A stretch of DNA of 59,388 bases, from NCBI GenBank assembly GCA_015146655.1, contig VKHL01000167.1, positions 1-59,388 of the forward strand. Direction: 5' to 3'. This DNA comes from Ochromonas danica (Eukaryota > Sar > Chrysophyceae > Chromulinales > Chromulinaceae). The translations under genes and the position numbers were made by a program. Below the pieces are notes generated by a model that was given only the letters and a program-made list of their open reading frames with translations, was not told the origin of the DNA and made no database searches. Below are positions 44,459 through 55,500 of the stretch, piece after piece. The first letter of the stretch is position 1, and every line of letters starts with the position of its first letter.

Positions 44459-45828
44459 ATGCCACGTTCTGCTGCTTTCTTCTTAACTCTTCTTTCCGTC
44501 GTGAGTGCATTCCAACAAATTATCAAACCACGTATTCTTCGTAATCAAGCATTACATCATGCTAATCCTATTATCACTCCTATTTTCGAAGATAGTTGTG
44601 ATCTCACTGGCATTACCCTCACACGCTATATGGTAGAAGTAGCCATTGCTAATCCACATCTTCGTGAGTTAGAATCTCTTGTTGTAGCGATTCAAACTGC
44701 TTGTAAGACCATCTCTTCTGTGGTGGAACGTGCTTCTATCACGGGTGTGACAGGGTTAGAAGCTGGTGGTGGATCTATTAATATACAAGGTGAAGAACAA
44801 AAGAGATTAGATGTCATTACTAATGATATCATGAAGAAGACCTTACAATTCTCAGGTCGTGTTGGTGTCTTAGCTTCTGAAGAAGAAGCTGCACCAGTCA
44901 ATGTGGATGACAATAAGAAATATGATAAATACAGAGACACGGGTCTAGTGACTACACAGTTTACAACAGATGTCTTGTTAGAAGATGCTGGACGATATGT
45001 TGCTGTCTTTGATCCTCTTGACGGCTCTTCTAATGTTGATGCTGGTATTCCTACAGGAACAATCTTTGGTATCTTTGAAGAAGATCCTAATGCGGTAAGT
45101 TATCAGTTACGACACACTTTTGTTACACTTTTATTACAGTGAGTTGTTAACCAATGGTCTTCTTTGTCATATAGCAATGTGAGTTACCTGAGGAAGACCA
45201 AGGCTTTGAGTTGGCACAATGTATGGTGGATACCCTTCGTCCAGGCAACAATCTGGTAGCAGCAGGATACTGTCTCTACTCTTCCTCTACCTTCCTCTGC
45301 CTCACTTTAGGCAATGGAGTCAATATCTTTACTCTTGACAAGCAGATTGGTGAGTTTGTTCTCACTCATAAAGATGTTCGTATTCCTAAACGTGGCAAGA
45401 TCTATTCCTTCAATGAGGCCAACAGATGGGAATGGGAACAACCTTTGATTGACTATGTCACTGATGTGCAAAGAGGTAAAGGTGAGTCTGGCAAGCAATA
45501 TTCTGGTCGTTATATTGGAAGTATGGTGGGTGATGTACATCGTACTTTACTCTACGGTGGCATTTTTGGTTATCCTGCCACGAAGAAGAATCCTGAGGGC
45601 AAGCTGCGTCTTCTCTATGAGGCTGCTCCCATGAGCTTTCTCATGGAACAAGCTGGCGGTCTTGCTACGACTGGTAATGGACGTATTATGGATATCAAGC
45701 CTGTGTCTGTTCATCAACGTGTGCCTATTATAATGGGAAGTCCTGAGGATGTGAATGAAGCTCTCAAGTATTACGAGCGCTCACACGTCAAAGAATCTGC
45801 CAAGCATGTCAAGGCAGACCACCTCTAA
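44459..45828 (+). CDS. Fructose-1,6-bisphosphatase, probably plastid targeted
   Basis: Two exons (44459-45094, 45175-45828) give 429 aa. The enzyme removes the 1-phosphate of fructose 1,6-bisphosphate in gluconeogenesis or the Calvin cycle. Metal-binding and catalytic motifs are intact: LASEEE, FDPLDGSSNVDAGIPTGT, and the sugar-phosphate site YSGRYIGSMVGDVHRTL with GGIFGYP; FLMEQAGG is near the C terminus. The first 17 residues form a signal peptide with an SAF motif (SVVSA, then FQQ), followed by a basic transit-like segment (KPRILRNQ), as in proteins sent to the complex plastids of heterokont algae. The Cys-bearing redox loop of green-plant plastid FBPase is not visible. Confidence 0.92.
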
Positions 45829-45925
45829 ATACCTGAATTAATTAAAAGACAATAGCTTGCTTGCTATGGCTGTGTCTCCTGACTAAATCATTCATAATTA
45901 ACCTAACAATATCTACGCATTGTTG

Positions 45926-47505
45926 TTATTCGCCAATCTTCATGCGTTGGTGCTTTGGTCCAGGCTCGACAAGATTGCCAGTGACAGGGTCAAGCAGACT
46001 CTCGCTCAAAGGCTGTTGCTGAGGTCCAGGGCCGGCTTTAGTAACGAAGACATATTTGACATCGTTAGCAGAAGGTTTGCGACCAGTGGCGTGGTATTTG
46101 GCCAGCAACTCCTCAGACAGAGTCTGTCCAGCAGCAACAGCTGCAGAGAATCGCTCATGTGCATTGCAATACTTCTCTACTGCAGATGGTGCAGGATAGA
46201 AGGTAGCCACCATAGCAAGCAGATCATCCACATATTGATCTAAGATATAGATAACAGCATTTGGTCCAGCATCAAAAGTATAGGCAGCACGTACTTCTCC
46301 ATAGTGAGCATTGAAAGCATGAATGAGCTTAATGATAGACTTGCTCACATCATTCATGTAGAAGATAGGAGGGTATGTATCCAGACAAACTGCATGGAAT
46401 TGATTAGAATCCTGCATGGTAATACGACCAAAAGTTGGGAAATCACGATTAAGATAAGCTTGTTCAATCTCAGTGAGACGAGGTTCAACAACATGGGCAG
46501 CACGATGTTGTAACAAGGCACTAGTCAGACGACTTGTCTCCATACCAGAAGTGGAAGAAGTATCCTTCTCCTTCTCACTCACAACAAGTACTACTGCACG
46601 TAACTCAGGCCAATGCTATACACACAACAATATGAGGATGAGGTAAATACCAACAAGATAGAAGGAATGTGTTAATCTGCTTCCTCACATTTTCATCAGC
46701 AATCTGGACAGCAATAGAGTCAGTTCCATCAGGTTTACTTCCTTTCAACCACTTGACAAAGCCACCATACATAGAACGAGAAGCTGAACCAGAACCTTGT
46801 CTTGCAATGGCAGTGAGTTGACCAGGATATTCCTCCTGTACACGATATAAAGCAGCTAAGGAAGAGACCAAGCAAGCTAATCCAGCAGCAGAGGAAGCTA
46901 ATCCAGCTCCAGTAGGGAAGGTATTGACAGAGGCGATGTGGACCTTGTAGTGCACCCAGTCTTCCTTCTTCACCACTACCTCACCGTCCACTACACGATC
47001 CTGAGCTAATCGACGAATCTCTGCTAAGACTTGTACAGCACGTGAGTTCAAAGGAGTTTCTTTGCCATTCAGCCAAAGAGCATCAGTGGGGAAGTCTTTG
47101 GAAGCTGCCACAGTTGTGATGGAGTGAAGGTCAGCCTGTTAATCACAGAGTGTGAGTGTGTGTGAGTGAGGGGGTGGGGGTGGGGGTGGGGGTGAGCAAG
47201 GTGTGGTGTAGACTTGGTTTGGGGTCATACCTGATCCAAAGTGACAGAGGCAGAAGAGTTCATAGGGGTGTTGAGCTTAACATCCCCCTTGCCCCAGTAC
47301 TTGATGACAGCGACTGAGACACACAAGCACAGACAGACAGACAGACCACAACACAAAACACATAACACAAAACAGATATTATTTCATTCAATCATGATGA
47401 CATCCACAAGACAAAACAAGAAAAATAATAATAATAATAATTGAATAATTTCTTACTATTAGTAGGTGAAGTAAAAGTCTCAGTTAATCTAGGATCAAAA
47501 CTCAT
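45926..47505 (-). CDS. MVD: Mevalonate diphosphate decarboxylase
   Basis: Four exons (47505-47457, 47313-47231, 47135-46689, 46615-45926) sum to 1269 nt, 422 aa. The enzyme turns mevalonate diphosphate into isopentenyl diphosphate with ATP, the last step of the cytosolic mevalonate pathway. Family motifs: [20 protein letters not shown] near the N terminus, [20 protein letters not shown] (GHMP phosphate-binding loop), [48 protein letters not shown] and [14 protein letters not shown]. The C-terminal tail ([14 protein letters not shown]) is longer than in bacteria but like animal forms. The start at 47505 gives [14 protein letters not shown]. Confidence 0.92.
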
Positions 47506-47550
47506 CTCTCTATAATAATCTTCTTGATAGGAAATCTATACACTGGGATA

Positions 47551-47583
<33 letters not shown>

Positions 47584-47600
47584 TCTTGGATGTGATGGAT
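47165..47600. repeat. Simple repeats in and just before the MVD gene
   Basis: A GGGGGT run (47169-47193) lies in the intron between MVD exons 2 and 3, an AAT run (about 47425-47441) in the intron before exon 2, and a GAT run (47562-47583) upstream of the start codon. All are outside coding sequence. Confidence 0.85.
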
Positions 47601-47818
47601 TTGATCACAAGAAGAGGTCTCTAGTGTGGTCCACCGCAAAACAATAATAACTAACGCTACACACGCATCACAATAATAATCACCACTGACACCGTGTGTT
47701 CATATTATTGTGATGCGTGATAAATCATTTTCAAAGCGTATCGCATAAGGTGGGAGGAAGTCAATCCGTCAATCTTCATTGTCATAATCATTATCAAGTA
47801 CTATCATAATACCAAGAA
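47506..47818. promoter_or_regulatory. Divergent 5' region of MVD and the alpha/beta hydrolase
   Basis: 313 bp separate the divergent starts. Besides the GAT repeat, an inverted pair is visible: CACACGCATCACAATAATAA near 47660-47679 and TTATTGTGATGCGTG near 47705-47719, which could form a hairpin or mark two copies of a binding site. Confidence 0.45.
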
Positions 47819-48727
47819 ATGACTGATTCAGCATCATCTTCAATGGCATTATTACCAAGTGGTGAAATCTATGAAGGAAATCATTTTCTCTTACGTGGTC
47901 CAGACAATGTATCAGATCTGGTGATTTTCTTCCATGGAACAGGTTATCATTTGACTTACTTCCATGATTTAGCAAGCCATTTACATGCTTTTAATTTCCA
48001 AACTTTACAATATGATCTAATTGGTCGTGGATTTTCTTCACCTTCATCTAATGGTAAATATGGTGTAGAAGAACATGTTGGCCAGTTAGAACATTTGTTA
48101 TCTTCTTTACATTTAACACAACGTAAACTACATCTCATAGGACATTCCTTTGGTGGGGCATTAGCAACAATCTATGCTTCTAAACATAGTGAAGATATCC
48201 AAACATTAATTCTTCTAGCACCAGCAGGATTAATTAATTCCATGCCATTAGCTTTCATTCGTAATGCACCATTATTACGTCGTGGGTTGAAAAATACACA
48301 AATTCAACGTAGTAATCGATTAAAAGCATGGCGATCTGACTTCTTCTCTCATAGTGGAATTGCCTTAGAGATTGAAGATAGTTGGATACGTGAACTATCA
48401 TCTCTCTATGATAGTCGACCAGAAGTCTTTGATGGATATTTCAACTCGTTAATGCAATTCCCTCTCTATGGTATTGAGAGCTATCTTGATCAGGTAGCAG
48501 CTAATGGTAACCTCACAGTGAGTCTATTCTGGGGTCGTGAAGACAAGGCTATGACATTAAAACCTCATTTTGATCGTTTCTGTCAACATCTTGCTGGTAA
48601 GGCTTGTGCTTTCTCGACGAAGATCTTTGATCAAGCAGGTCATGGCTTTCTACTTGAGAAGAAGGATGAAGTTCATGAAGCAATTACTAAAGTACTTGTT
48701 GCTTCTCGAAAGCAAGCACAATCGTGA
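47819..48727 (+). CDS. Alpha/beta hydrolase
   Basis: Single exon of 302 aa with the alpha/beta hydrolase fold. The oxyanion HG motif (FFHGTGYHL) is near residue 40, YDLIGRGFSS follows strand 4, the nucleophile elbow LIGHSFGGALA has the catalytic Ser near residue 110, and the acid and base are in FWGREDKAM (about 241) and DQAGHGF (about 274). The catalytic triad is therefore complete. The order of motifs resembles MEST/epoxide hydrolase-like and monoacylglycerol lipase-like members. No signal peptide is evident. The substrate is unknown. Confidence 0.82.
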   Translation: MTDSASSSMALLPSGEIYEGNHFLLRGPDNVSDLVIFFHGTGYHLTYFHDLASHLHAFNFQTLQYDLIGRGFSSPSSNGKYGVEEHVGQLEHLLSSLHLTQRKLHLIGHSFGGALATIYASKHSEDIQTLILLAPAGLINSMPLAFIRNAPLLRRGLKNTQIQRSNRLKAWRSDFFSHSGIALEIEDSWIRELSSLYDSRPEVFDGYFNSLMQFPLYGIESYLDQVAANGNLTVSLFWGREDKAMTLKPHFDRFCQHLAGKACAFSTKIFDQAGHGFLLEKKDEVHEAITKVLVASRKQAQS

Positions 48728-49160
48728 TGGATTGGTTTGGATGAACAGGAAGAAGAGAGGTGGACAAGGTAGTAGTCAATGCTACACTTTGCCTAGAGGT
48801 GGTGTTGGTTGTGGTGGGGAAGTGAAGTGAAGGGTCCATACTTTATCATTTTTGAAAGATCTCAACTTACTTTGTCTATGACAAAGAGAGAGAGAAAGCA
48901 TGATCATCATTCTTTTAACGGTCGTATATTTCTACTGTAGCTAGTACTGTATACAGTATAGTATTCTACTAGTAGTACTAAGGAAGACAATAACAACAAC
49001 AATATTACTACTACTCACTATCATTATGGTACTGAGGTAATCAGCCCTAACCTACCCTATGTGTGTGCAGAGAGAGAGAGAGAGGAGCCAATGGGTGGGA
49101 GATGATAAAGGGAATATGGAATGTAACTTACTAATGAAGCGTCATCCACTATGAGTATGA
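48728..49160. other. Intergenic, convergent 3' ends
   Basis: 433 bp between two convergent genes. It contains an AT-rich palindromic run (CTGTATACAGTATAGTATTC, about 48948-48967) and a GAGAGA run near 49071-49084. No gene seen. Confidence 0.35.
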
Positions 49161-49832
49161 CTATGATTGTGACGTGGTCGAGTCTGAGGTAGCACCTCTA
49201 GCACTAGCACTAGTAGTGATAGTAGACTTCATCATATCCTGCACCACCTTGGACATGTTCTCTTGTACACGATAGATATGAAAGCATCCTCTGCCAATGG
49301 CAATTCTCTTGGAATAGTCTTGATTATAACAGACCACATCTACTCGAGCTAGTTTACCTGACTTATGCTCTACTTTAGCCAGATAGTGTAAGGTCTCACA
49401 TGGAGCAGGGCGAAGGTAATCAACACGAAGATCTACCGTGCCAATGCGTTGATGAGGATCGTCTAAAGAAGCCCAAGCACAGAAGCCTGCAGCATGGTCT
49501 ATAGCAGTGGCTAGCACACCACCATGTAATGCGGGGATAGCAGGATTGCCCAGGAGATGACTCTTGTAAGGCACAGAGAGCTGCAGATCAGTCTTAGAGA
49601 GAGAGGTCACGCGAGGTTGGAAGATCTCTCTCATATAGGGTGAGATGTTTTCAACAAAGAAACAGAAGGTTGGACCATCCATACCACCATAGCTCTCTAG
49701 AGGAGGGGTAGGAGGAGGAGCAGGAGAATTGTCTTTCATGTGGTGAGAAAGAGCTCTTGTTCGGGAGAGAGGGAAGACTGCTGAGAGTCTGTTGAGAGAA
49801 GAAGAAGATGATGATGATCGAAGAAACAACAT
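49161..49832 (-). CDS. Hotdog-fold (4HBT/PaaI-like) acyl-CoA thioesterase, probably mitochondrial
   Basis: Single exon of 223 aa. A Ser/Arg/Leu-rich leader (MLFLRSSSSSSSLNRLSAVF) resembles a mitochondrial presequence. The hotdog core includes PALHGGVLATAIDHAAGFCA, the usual HGG...D active-site helix of PaaI/THEM4-like thioesterases, then RIGTVDLRVDYLRPA and the last strands (GRGCFHIYRV). The C-terminal 30 residues are a Ser/Thr-rich tail. It would hydrolyse an acyl-CoA to acid and CoA; chain length is unknown. It is divergent from MUTYH. Confidence 0.8.
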   Translation of the reverse strand: MLFLRSSSSSSSLNRLSAVFPLSRTRALSHHMKDNSPAPPPTPPLESYGGMDGPTFCFFVENISPYMREIFQPRVTSLSKTDLQLSVPYKSHLLGNPAIPALHGGVLATAIDHAAGFCAWASLDDPHQRIGTVDLRVDYLRPAPCETLHYLAKVEHKSGKLARVDVVCYNQDYSKRIAIGRGCFHIYRVQENMSKVVQDMMKSTITTSASARGATSDSTTSQS

Positions 49833-50136
49833 CTGCTGTTTGGTTGATAATGATATTGATAATGATAATGATGATGATGATGATGATGGCAGTTGTTGTT
49901 GTCGTTGTTGTTGTCAAGAGAGTAGTCAAGTGTCTAATAGAAGGTTTCTCTAGGTGTTCTCACCCCTCTCCTCTTTGTTCTCGCACAACTTTACACCAGG
50001 TATTGTTCAACCTTCAGCTTCATTGGTTGGGTATAACATTATTACAATGCGCAGGGTGCTTACTTAACTTAACAACAGGGTTTAACTTAATGGGATAACA
50101 GGTGGGTGCGGGCATTCATTTTGTGATGAGGTTTGA
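49833..50136. promoter_or_regulatory. Divergent 5' region of the thioesterase and MUTYH
   Basis: 304 bp between divergent starts. Close to the thioesterase start are GAT and GTT simple repeats (about 49855-49915). CTTACTTAACTTAAC at 50059-50073 and TTTAACTTAATG at 50081-50092 lie 45 to 78 bp before the MUTYH ATG and belong to the recurring motif. Confidence 0.5.
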
Positions 50137-51747
50137 ATGATCTGCTGGCTGTCCTCTATCCTCCTTGTGATCATCCCTATCTCGAGTATAAGGCAAAGAA
50201 TATCTATTGGGAGATTAGTCAAATACAAGCCAGCAATATCTAGTTTTCAAATGGTTGCCACTACTTCTTCTTCTGATGATGATGACATTGAAGACATCAT
50301 AGAGATTGTTGAAATCAATGAATCCAAAGTCTGTGAAGATGATGATATTGTAATAGTAGAAGAAAAACAACAAGAAGAAAACCTGTCTATTGAGTTGAAG
50401 ACTAGTGTATACAATAATCTTGTTCAATGGTATGATAGTAATCGTCGTCAACTGCCTTGGCGAGGTGATCCTCCACGATGTCGTCCTATTGACCCTTATG
50501 GTGTTTGGATTAGTGAAGTGATGTGTCAACAAACACGTGTTGAGACAGTCATAGACTATTGGAATCGTTGGATGGATGTCTTTCCTAATACCACTTCACT
50601 AGCCACAGCAAGTGTTGATGAAGTCAATAAACAATGGGCAGGGTTAGGATATTATCGTAGAGCACAGAACTTACGATTAGGTGCACAATATGTTATAGAG
50701 AATTTCCATGGAATGATACCTAATGAGAAAGTGGATTTGCTTCGTATCCCTGGTATTGGTCCCTACACAGCCGGAGCCATTGCTTCCATTGCATTTCAAC
50801 AGAAAGAAGCTGCGGTTGATGGAAATGTCTATCGTGTCTTCTCTCGTCTTTTTGCTTTTTCACATGAATTAGGTAGTAAATCACTTGAAAAAGAATGTTG
50901 GAAATATGATGAAGCTATTGTCGCTATAGGCGATCGACCTGGAGACTATAATCAAGCTGTCATGGAACTTGGTGCCACAGTTTGTAAACCATTAAATCCA
51001 CAATGTTCGATCTGTCCCATTCAGATGCATTGTAAAGCACATCAACGCTATCCTGGTCGTGAGACAATGTTCCCTGTTAAAGCTGCTAAGAAAGCTGCAC
51101 CTCGAGAGGTTCGTCTTGCTGTCCATGTCTTACGAACAGAATGTGATGGTAAAGAGAGATTTCTTTTACTTCGTCGACCTGCGAAAGGTTTATTAGCCAA
51201 TCAATGGGAATTCCCTTCATTAGAAGGAGATGAAATACAACGAATAGAGTTACGTCGAGAGATTTCACGACGAGGTCGGTTACGATGGCTGGACGATGGC
51301 AATGATGATAATGGTGTTGAATCGAGTAGTGAGAATCAGACTCGCATTACACTTTATTCTGAGAAAGTGGCAACTATTAATGACCCTTTGATTCATATAT
51401 TTTCACATGAAAAACATACTATGCATCTCATGGTAGAGGATGTGAAGTTTCTATGTGATGATTTAGAAAGGGAATGTTGTATAAGTTCTATTCAGGGAGT
51501 GAAGTGGATGACAGCAGAAGAAATGGAAGAAGCTGGTATTACAACAGGTTGTAAGAAAGTCTTACGAGCAGTACAAACAATGGGTCAAGACCAAAAGACC
51601 TCTAAGAAACGTCGTGTAATAGAGAAGAAAGAAGAATTAGCGGATTTGATTGATTCCAAGGATGCTTTTGCTGTCATGAAAGCATCTGCAACAAAGCAAA
51701 GGAAGAGTGAAACAACAAGTCGACAAAGTAAAGGAAAGAAGACTTAG
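50137..51747 (+). CDS. MUTYH: A/G-specific adenine DNA glycosylase (MutY homologue)
   Basis: Single exon of 536 aa. MutY removes adenine mispaired with 8-oxoguanine. Seen motifs: LPWRGD, WISEVMCQQTRVETVI with the catalytic Glu, the helix-hairpin-helix LLRIPGIGPYTAGAIAS, and AVDGNVYRVFSR with the catalytic Asp. The iron-sulphur cysteines have the correct spacing (C-x6-C-x2-C-x5-C in CKPLNPQCSICPIQMHC). A NUDIX-like C-terminal domain follows (LLRRPAKGLLANQWEFPSLE, then HIFSHEKHTMHL), as expected for 8-oxoG recognition. The tail is Lys-rich. The start at 50137 adds a hydrophobic leader (SSILLVIIPISS) that may target an organelle; an internal ATG at 50251 would give a leaderless nuclear form. Confidence 0.93.
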   Translation: MICWLSSILLVIIPISSIRQRISIGRLVKYKPAISSFQMVATTSSSDDDDIEDIIEIVEINESKVCEDDDIVIVEEKQQEENLSIELKTSVYNNLVQWYDSNRRQLPWRGDPPRCRPIDPYGVWISEVMCQQTRVETVIDYWNRWMDVFPNTTSLATASVDEVNKQWAGLGYYRRAQNLRLGAQYVIENFHGMIPNEKVDLLRIPGIGPYTAGAIASIAFQQKEAAVDGNVYRVFSRLFAFSHELGSKSLEKECWKYDEAIVAIGDRPGDYNQAVMELGATVCKPLNPQCSICPIQMHCKAHQRYPGRETMFPVKAAKKAAPREVRLAVHVLRTECDGKERFLLLRRPAKGLLANQWEFPSLEGDEIQRIELRREISRRGRLRWLDDGNDDNGVESSSENQTRITLYSEKVATINDPLIHIFSHEKHTMHLMVEDVKFLCDDLERECCISSIQGVKWMTAEEMEEAGITTGCKKVLRAVQTMGQDQKTSKKRRVIEKKEELADLIDSKDAFAVMKASATKQRKSETTSRQSKGKKT

Positions 51748-52017
51748 TGAGCTGTGACGGTCATAAATAGATAGATGGGCTATTATCTTGTAGTTTGTAC
51801 TATAATGTTTGTTTGTTTTCTGTAAGAAATATTGCTGGCAGCTTCTGCTTACAGATGAAGTGTGTTACTGGTGAACTTGTTTTGGTGCTTCTTATCATAA
51901 CGTTGATCATGATCATAACCATTGAATATTAAAGTCAACCCACTTTTGTTTTATTGGATTAAATCTCTATGCACAGTGAAGGGAGAGAGAATTGAGGCTA
52001 ACAATGAGCCTGCTGAC

Positions 52018-54930
52018 TCAGAGACGAGTTAGCAGCTCCTGGATATAACGCTCCAAATTAACATCGCGGCAGCAACGCCCAACTTCGGTGAGACGATCAG
52101 GATCTTTTAGCCTCGCCGCCATTTCTGCAGCACGTTGATAAGCTTTAAGGTCCATGTACAGGTCATAGCGATCTTCCAGATCGGGTATCTTCTCTATGAA
52201 GCGTTCAACTTCGGCTTCTGGTCTCTTTCTCCTACATGAAGGTTATTCAGATAAAGCTAAACACTTACTGAAAAGGAAACAGAATGTGCAAACGACTTAC
52301 TGGATGGAAAGCAAGGCGAAGGGTTTATAACCAATCGGAGGCTTCTTATCCATGGCAAAGCGCAGCAGTCCAGCCCAATCATCACGATCTGACAGTAAAT
52401 GCATTCGCATATAACAAAGAACCTTATCTGAGACCTTGAAACGCTTTGCAAGCTTAGCGATCTCGGGATCCGTCCAACGTTGATCAGAGGGATTAGACAA
52501 TCCCATCGAAAGCAGGCGCTCAATAGTCTCCACAAGAGACAATCCCACAAGTTGCTGTCTTGGGTCAGTGCGCAATTCCAAAGACATTTGAGTCTGCAGA
52601 AGATCAATATGTTCCTCGGTCGCTGTGCGATGGAATGAACCGTCTTTTGCTTGAGTGAATAATCCCACCGCTTCGCGAAGAAGGCGCAGCTTCGTCATTT
52701 GATCTTCCCCCTGTTGCAAACCCTGTCTCAAAGCTGCAAAACCAGCCTCGAGAAAGCTCTTCGAATGTAACAAGAGAGATTGAAGAAGGGAGCGATCATA
52801 GACCGTTGCTTTTAGCTGATAATAGGCCTTAAGCAAGCTCAGAGCTTCGGGGTGGCCTTGCACAATACGGAAGAAGCGCTCTTGATTTGCTCTTTCCCCA
52901 GTACCCAGACGGTTCTCCAGACTAATCAAAGCAAAATAAATCAGGTTGGTATCCTCGCATTGAACTGCTTTGGCTAAAGCAAGTTCCTCCTCTCTCATAT
53001 CGAGCAACAGTGGAATTTGATCAGCAGGCCGGGGCTCTTGATCCAACATAGCAATCGCAAGGCGACTTCTTCCTATACTATGAGCAGCCTCGGCAACACG
53101 TAAAAACGTAATCTTGCCAAATGGATCGATCTGTTTGCGTAAAGTACGAAGGATTTCCTCATCAGAAGCCTGACTGAGGGTTGCCATGCGCCGGACTTTC
53201 TCGCACGCCCAGTCAATAAGTACTTGCTCGTTCTTCAGTCGAAGCAGTTCACATATCTTTAAGGCCAAGAAATGTTCTCGTCTCACAGTCAAACGCCCCA
53301 CCAAGATTTCTGGTGACAGCGTAAGATACTGTTGCATAGTTAAAGGAAGACCAATTTCAGGTCTTCGTACCTCATTAAGAACTCGTAACCGTTTGGCCGT
53401 CTCGACAAAGTCCGAGGGATCAATATCTGGGCAAAATGCTTTGCCATAACTTGCAGCTTGTAACAGTCTACGTTGTTGAGTTGGATGAAACTCTGCGCCA
53501 GCAGCAGCGATGCAAGTGGTCACAGCCTCTTGCAATTGATTCGCAGCAGCCATGATGCGGATATTTTCATCTGATTTCGCATCTCCTTCCTCAAAGGCTT
53601 CCATTGCATCAAGTATCAACGCAGCTGGCTCAGTTGAACCAATCTCAAGAGCTGCTACAGTTGGTGCTGACACCATCTGCAAAATCTCACAAGTTGTTGA
53701 GGTCACAATACGACAACAATCAGGCTCGGGGATCAGCACAACGCCTGGAGTATCATAAGGAAAATTCAACCAGTCTCCAAAAGGTCCAACAAGCACAACA
53801 CCTGTATTTAGCCAGCGAATAGCAACAGCGTCTTTACCACACCATTCCACAGCAACAGGACGAGATGCACTTCTGGTATCAAAGTCAACAATCTTCGTTG
53901 AGAAATTGGAAGACATCACAGTGAGAATACCATCCTTGCGATAGACAGCAAGATGACAACCATCTGGAGAGAGGGCAATACAACTAGCCGGTGCATCAAG
54001 TACCTGTGATAGGAACTGATCTTCAATTTCCTGACCATCTCCATTTTCATGAATAGTTAGGATACTATGATTGAGTGTACCTAACAAAACCTCTAGAAGA
54101 CCTGACTTTGATAGTAGAGGAGGAATAATGGTCATAGCAGTGTAAGGATCCTCTTTACTAAACTTGGTCACCAAAGTATAGATATGAGGTGCACTAGTAC
54201 GAATATCCGTAGAAGACAATCCCTAATCATACATGATCATCATATTATATTATCATTCATTTAGAGGGAGAGAGGGAGAGGGGAAGGGGATATGATTATG
54301 AATGACAGAGTACTACTAACTTCAAGTTAGATGATGAACATGTTCAACTTAAGTGAAGTGAGGAAGTGTGTAGAATACAAGGGATTAATCACTCAATGGA
54401 AAAGATATGCGGATTCAAAGATTCACAGACTGAAGGGATAGATACTCTCAACAAACTGAAATTCAGTTATTTTCTTGTTGACTTACCTCAGCTACTTTAA
54501 TCGAATAACCACTAGTCATTGCAGCCACACCATTTCCCCAAAAATGACATTCAATAATAGTCACTCCTTCTCCATTATTAAGCAAAGAAAATTCAGTAAC
54601 TAAATCAGCAAAAATGGTATAAATCCGAATATGACCCTGATCCGTGACAGTGATCAAGGTCTCACTGTGTGTCCATCCCATAGAAACAATAGGACGATCT
54701 GTCCAATCCATTTCTGCTAACTTAGTCCCTGCTGAGGTATAGATTTGAAGTTTTAATGGTTGTTCTAATCGTTTTGTGTCAGGAAATAAAGCGATCGGTC
54801 CACCAAAAGGAGCACCACAGACTAAATAATTCTCAAGAGCTACTCCTACTCCTTTCTCCATCCAGGCCATATCATAAACATGCCATTTACGATATTGTAC
54901 CACACCTAACGCATGCCAATCATTCAACAT
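52018..54930 (-). CDS. VPS16: VPS16, core subunit of HOPS/CORVET tethering complexes
   Basis: Three exons (54930-54487, 54222-52301, 52231-52018) sum to 2580 nt, 859 aa, near the usual 840. VPS16 pairs with VPS33 in endosome and vacuole tethering. The N-terminal half is a beta-propeller (WHALGVVQYRKWHVYDMAW; LQIYTSAGTKLAEMDWTDRP; GWTHSETLITVTDQG), with CIALSPDGCHLAVYRKDG in exon 2. The C-terminal half is the Vps16-C helical repeat: LLQAASYGKAFC, LRVLNEVRRPEIGLPLTMQQ, LALKICELLRL and EAGFAALRQGLQQGEDQMTK; the end KIPDLEDRYDLYMDLKAYQR is encoded by exon 3. Exon phases are consistent throughout. Confidence 0.92.
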
Positions 54931-55500
54931 GGTTGATAGCTATCAAAGATATGGTGAGCAAAGCGATTTCTGTCCCAAGCACCATCTTAACTTAACTAAA
55001 ATAAAGGAATTTCATAATTTCGGGGAAGGACAGGTACTGCAATCTCGGCGTCCGTTGTACTTAGATTAATCGACTAGAGAGCTATTAAATCCAAAATTAT
55101 CAACCTGGCAAATGAGCAAGACGTCATCACAGTACTGTTAACTTTATGAAGCAACACAATAGGGACAATCTATCTACAGTAATATCGACTAACCACACAA
55201 CTATCTAGGAATCATACACAAGAAGATAGGAACATATAAGAGAGATAAGTTGCAAGTTACTCATGGCAATGAGTATGGGAGGAATTGGAGAGAGTGCGTG
55301 CGAGCAGATCGAATACACAGGAAGAAGACCATGCAATGGACCTATACTATATCTACTATACATTATATAGTATATTGTACTATACTATACTATAGAGAAT
55401 GGTGACTCGGGATTGACAGCAGAGTACAGACAAACAAATAAGAGAGAAATGATCTCGGAAGTGTACAAATGATATGGAGGTAGAGATAAAGATAAAACGA
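54931..55500. other. Intergenic, upstream of VPS16
   Basis: CTTAACTTAACTAAA at 54986-55000 lies about 56-70 bp upstream of the VPS16 start and is the clearest case of the recurring motif. From about 55340 to 55394 there is an AT-rich run of TATACTATA-type units (CTATACATTATATAGTATAT) able to fold on itself. No gene was found. Confidence 0.45.
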
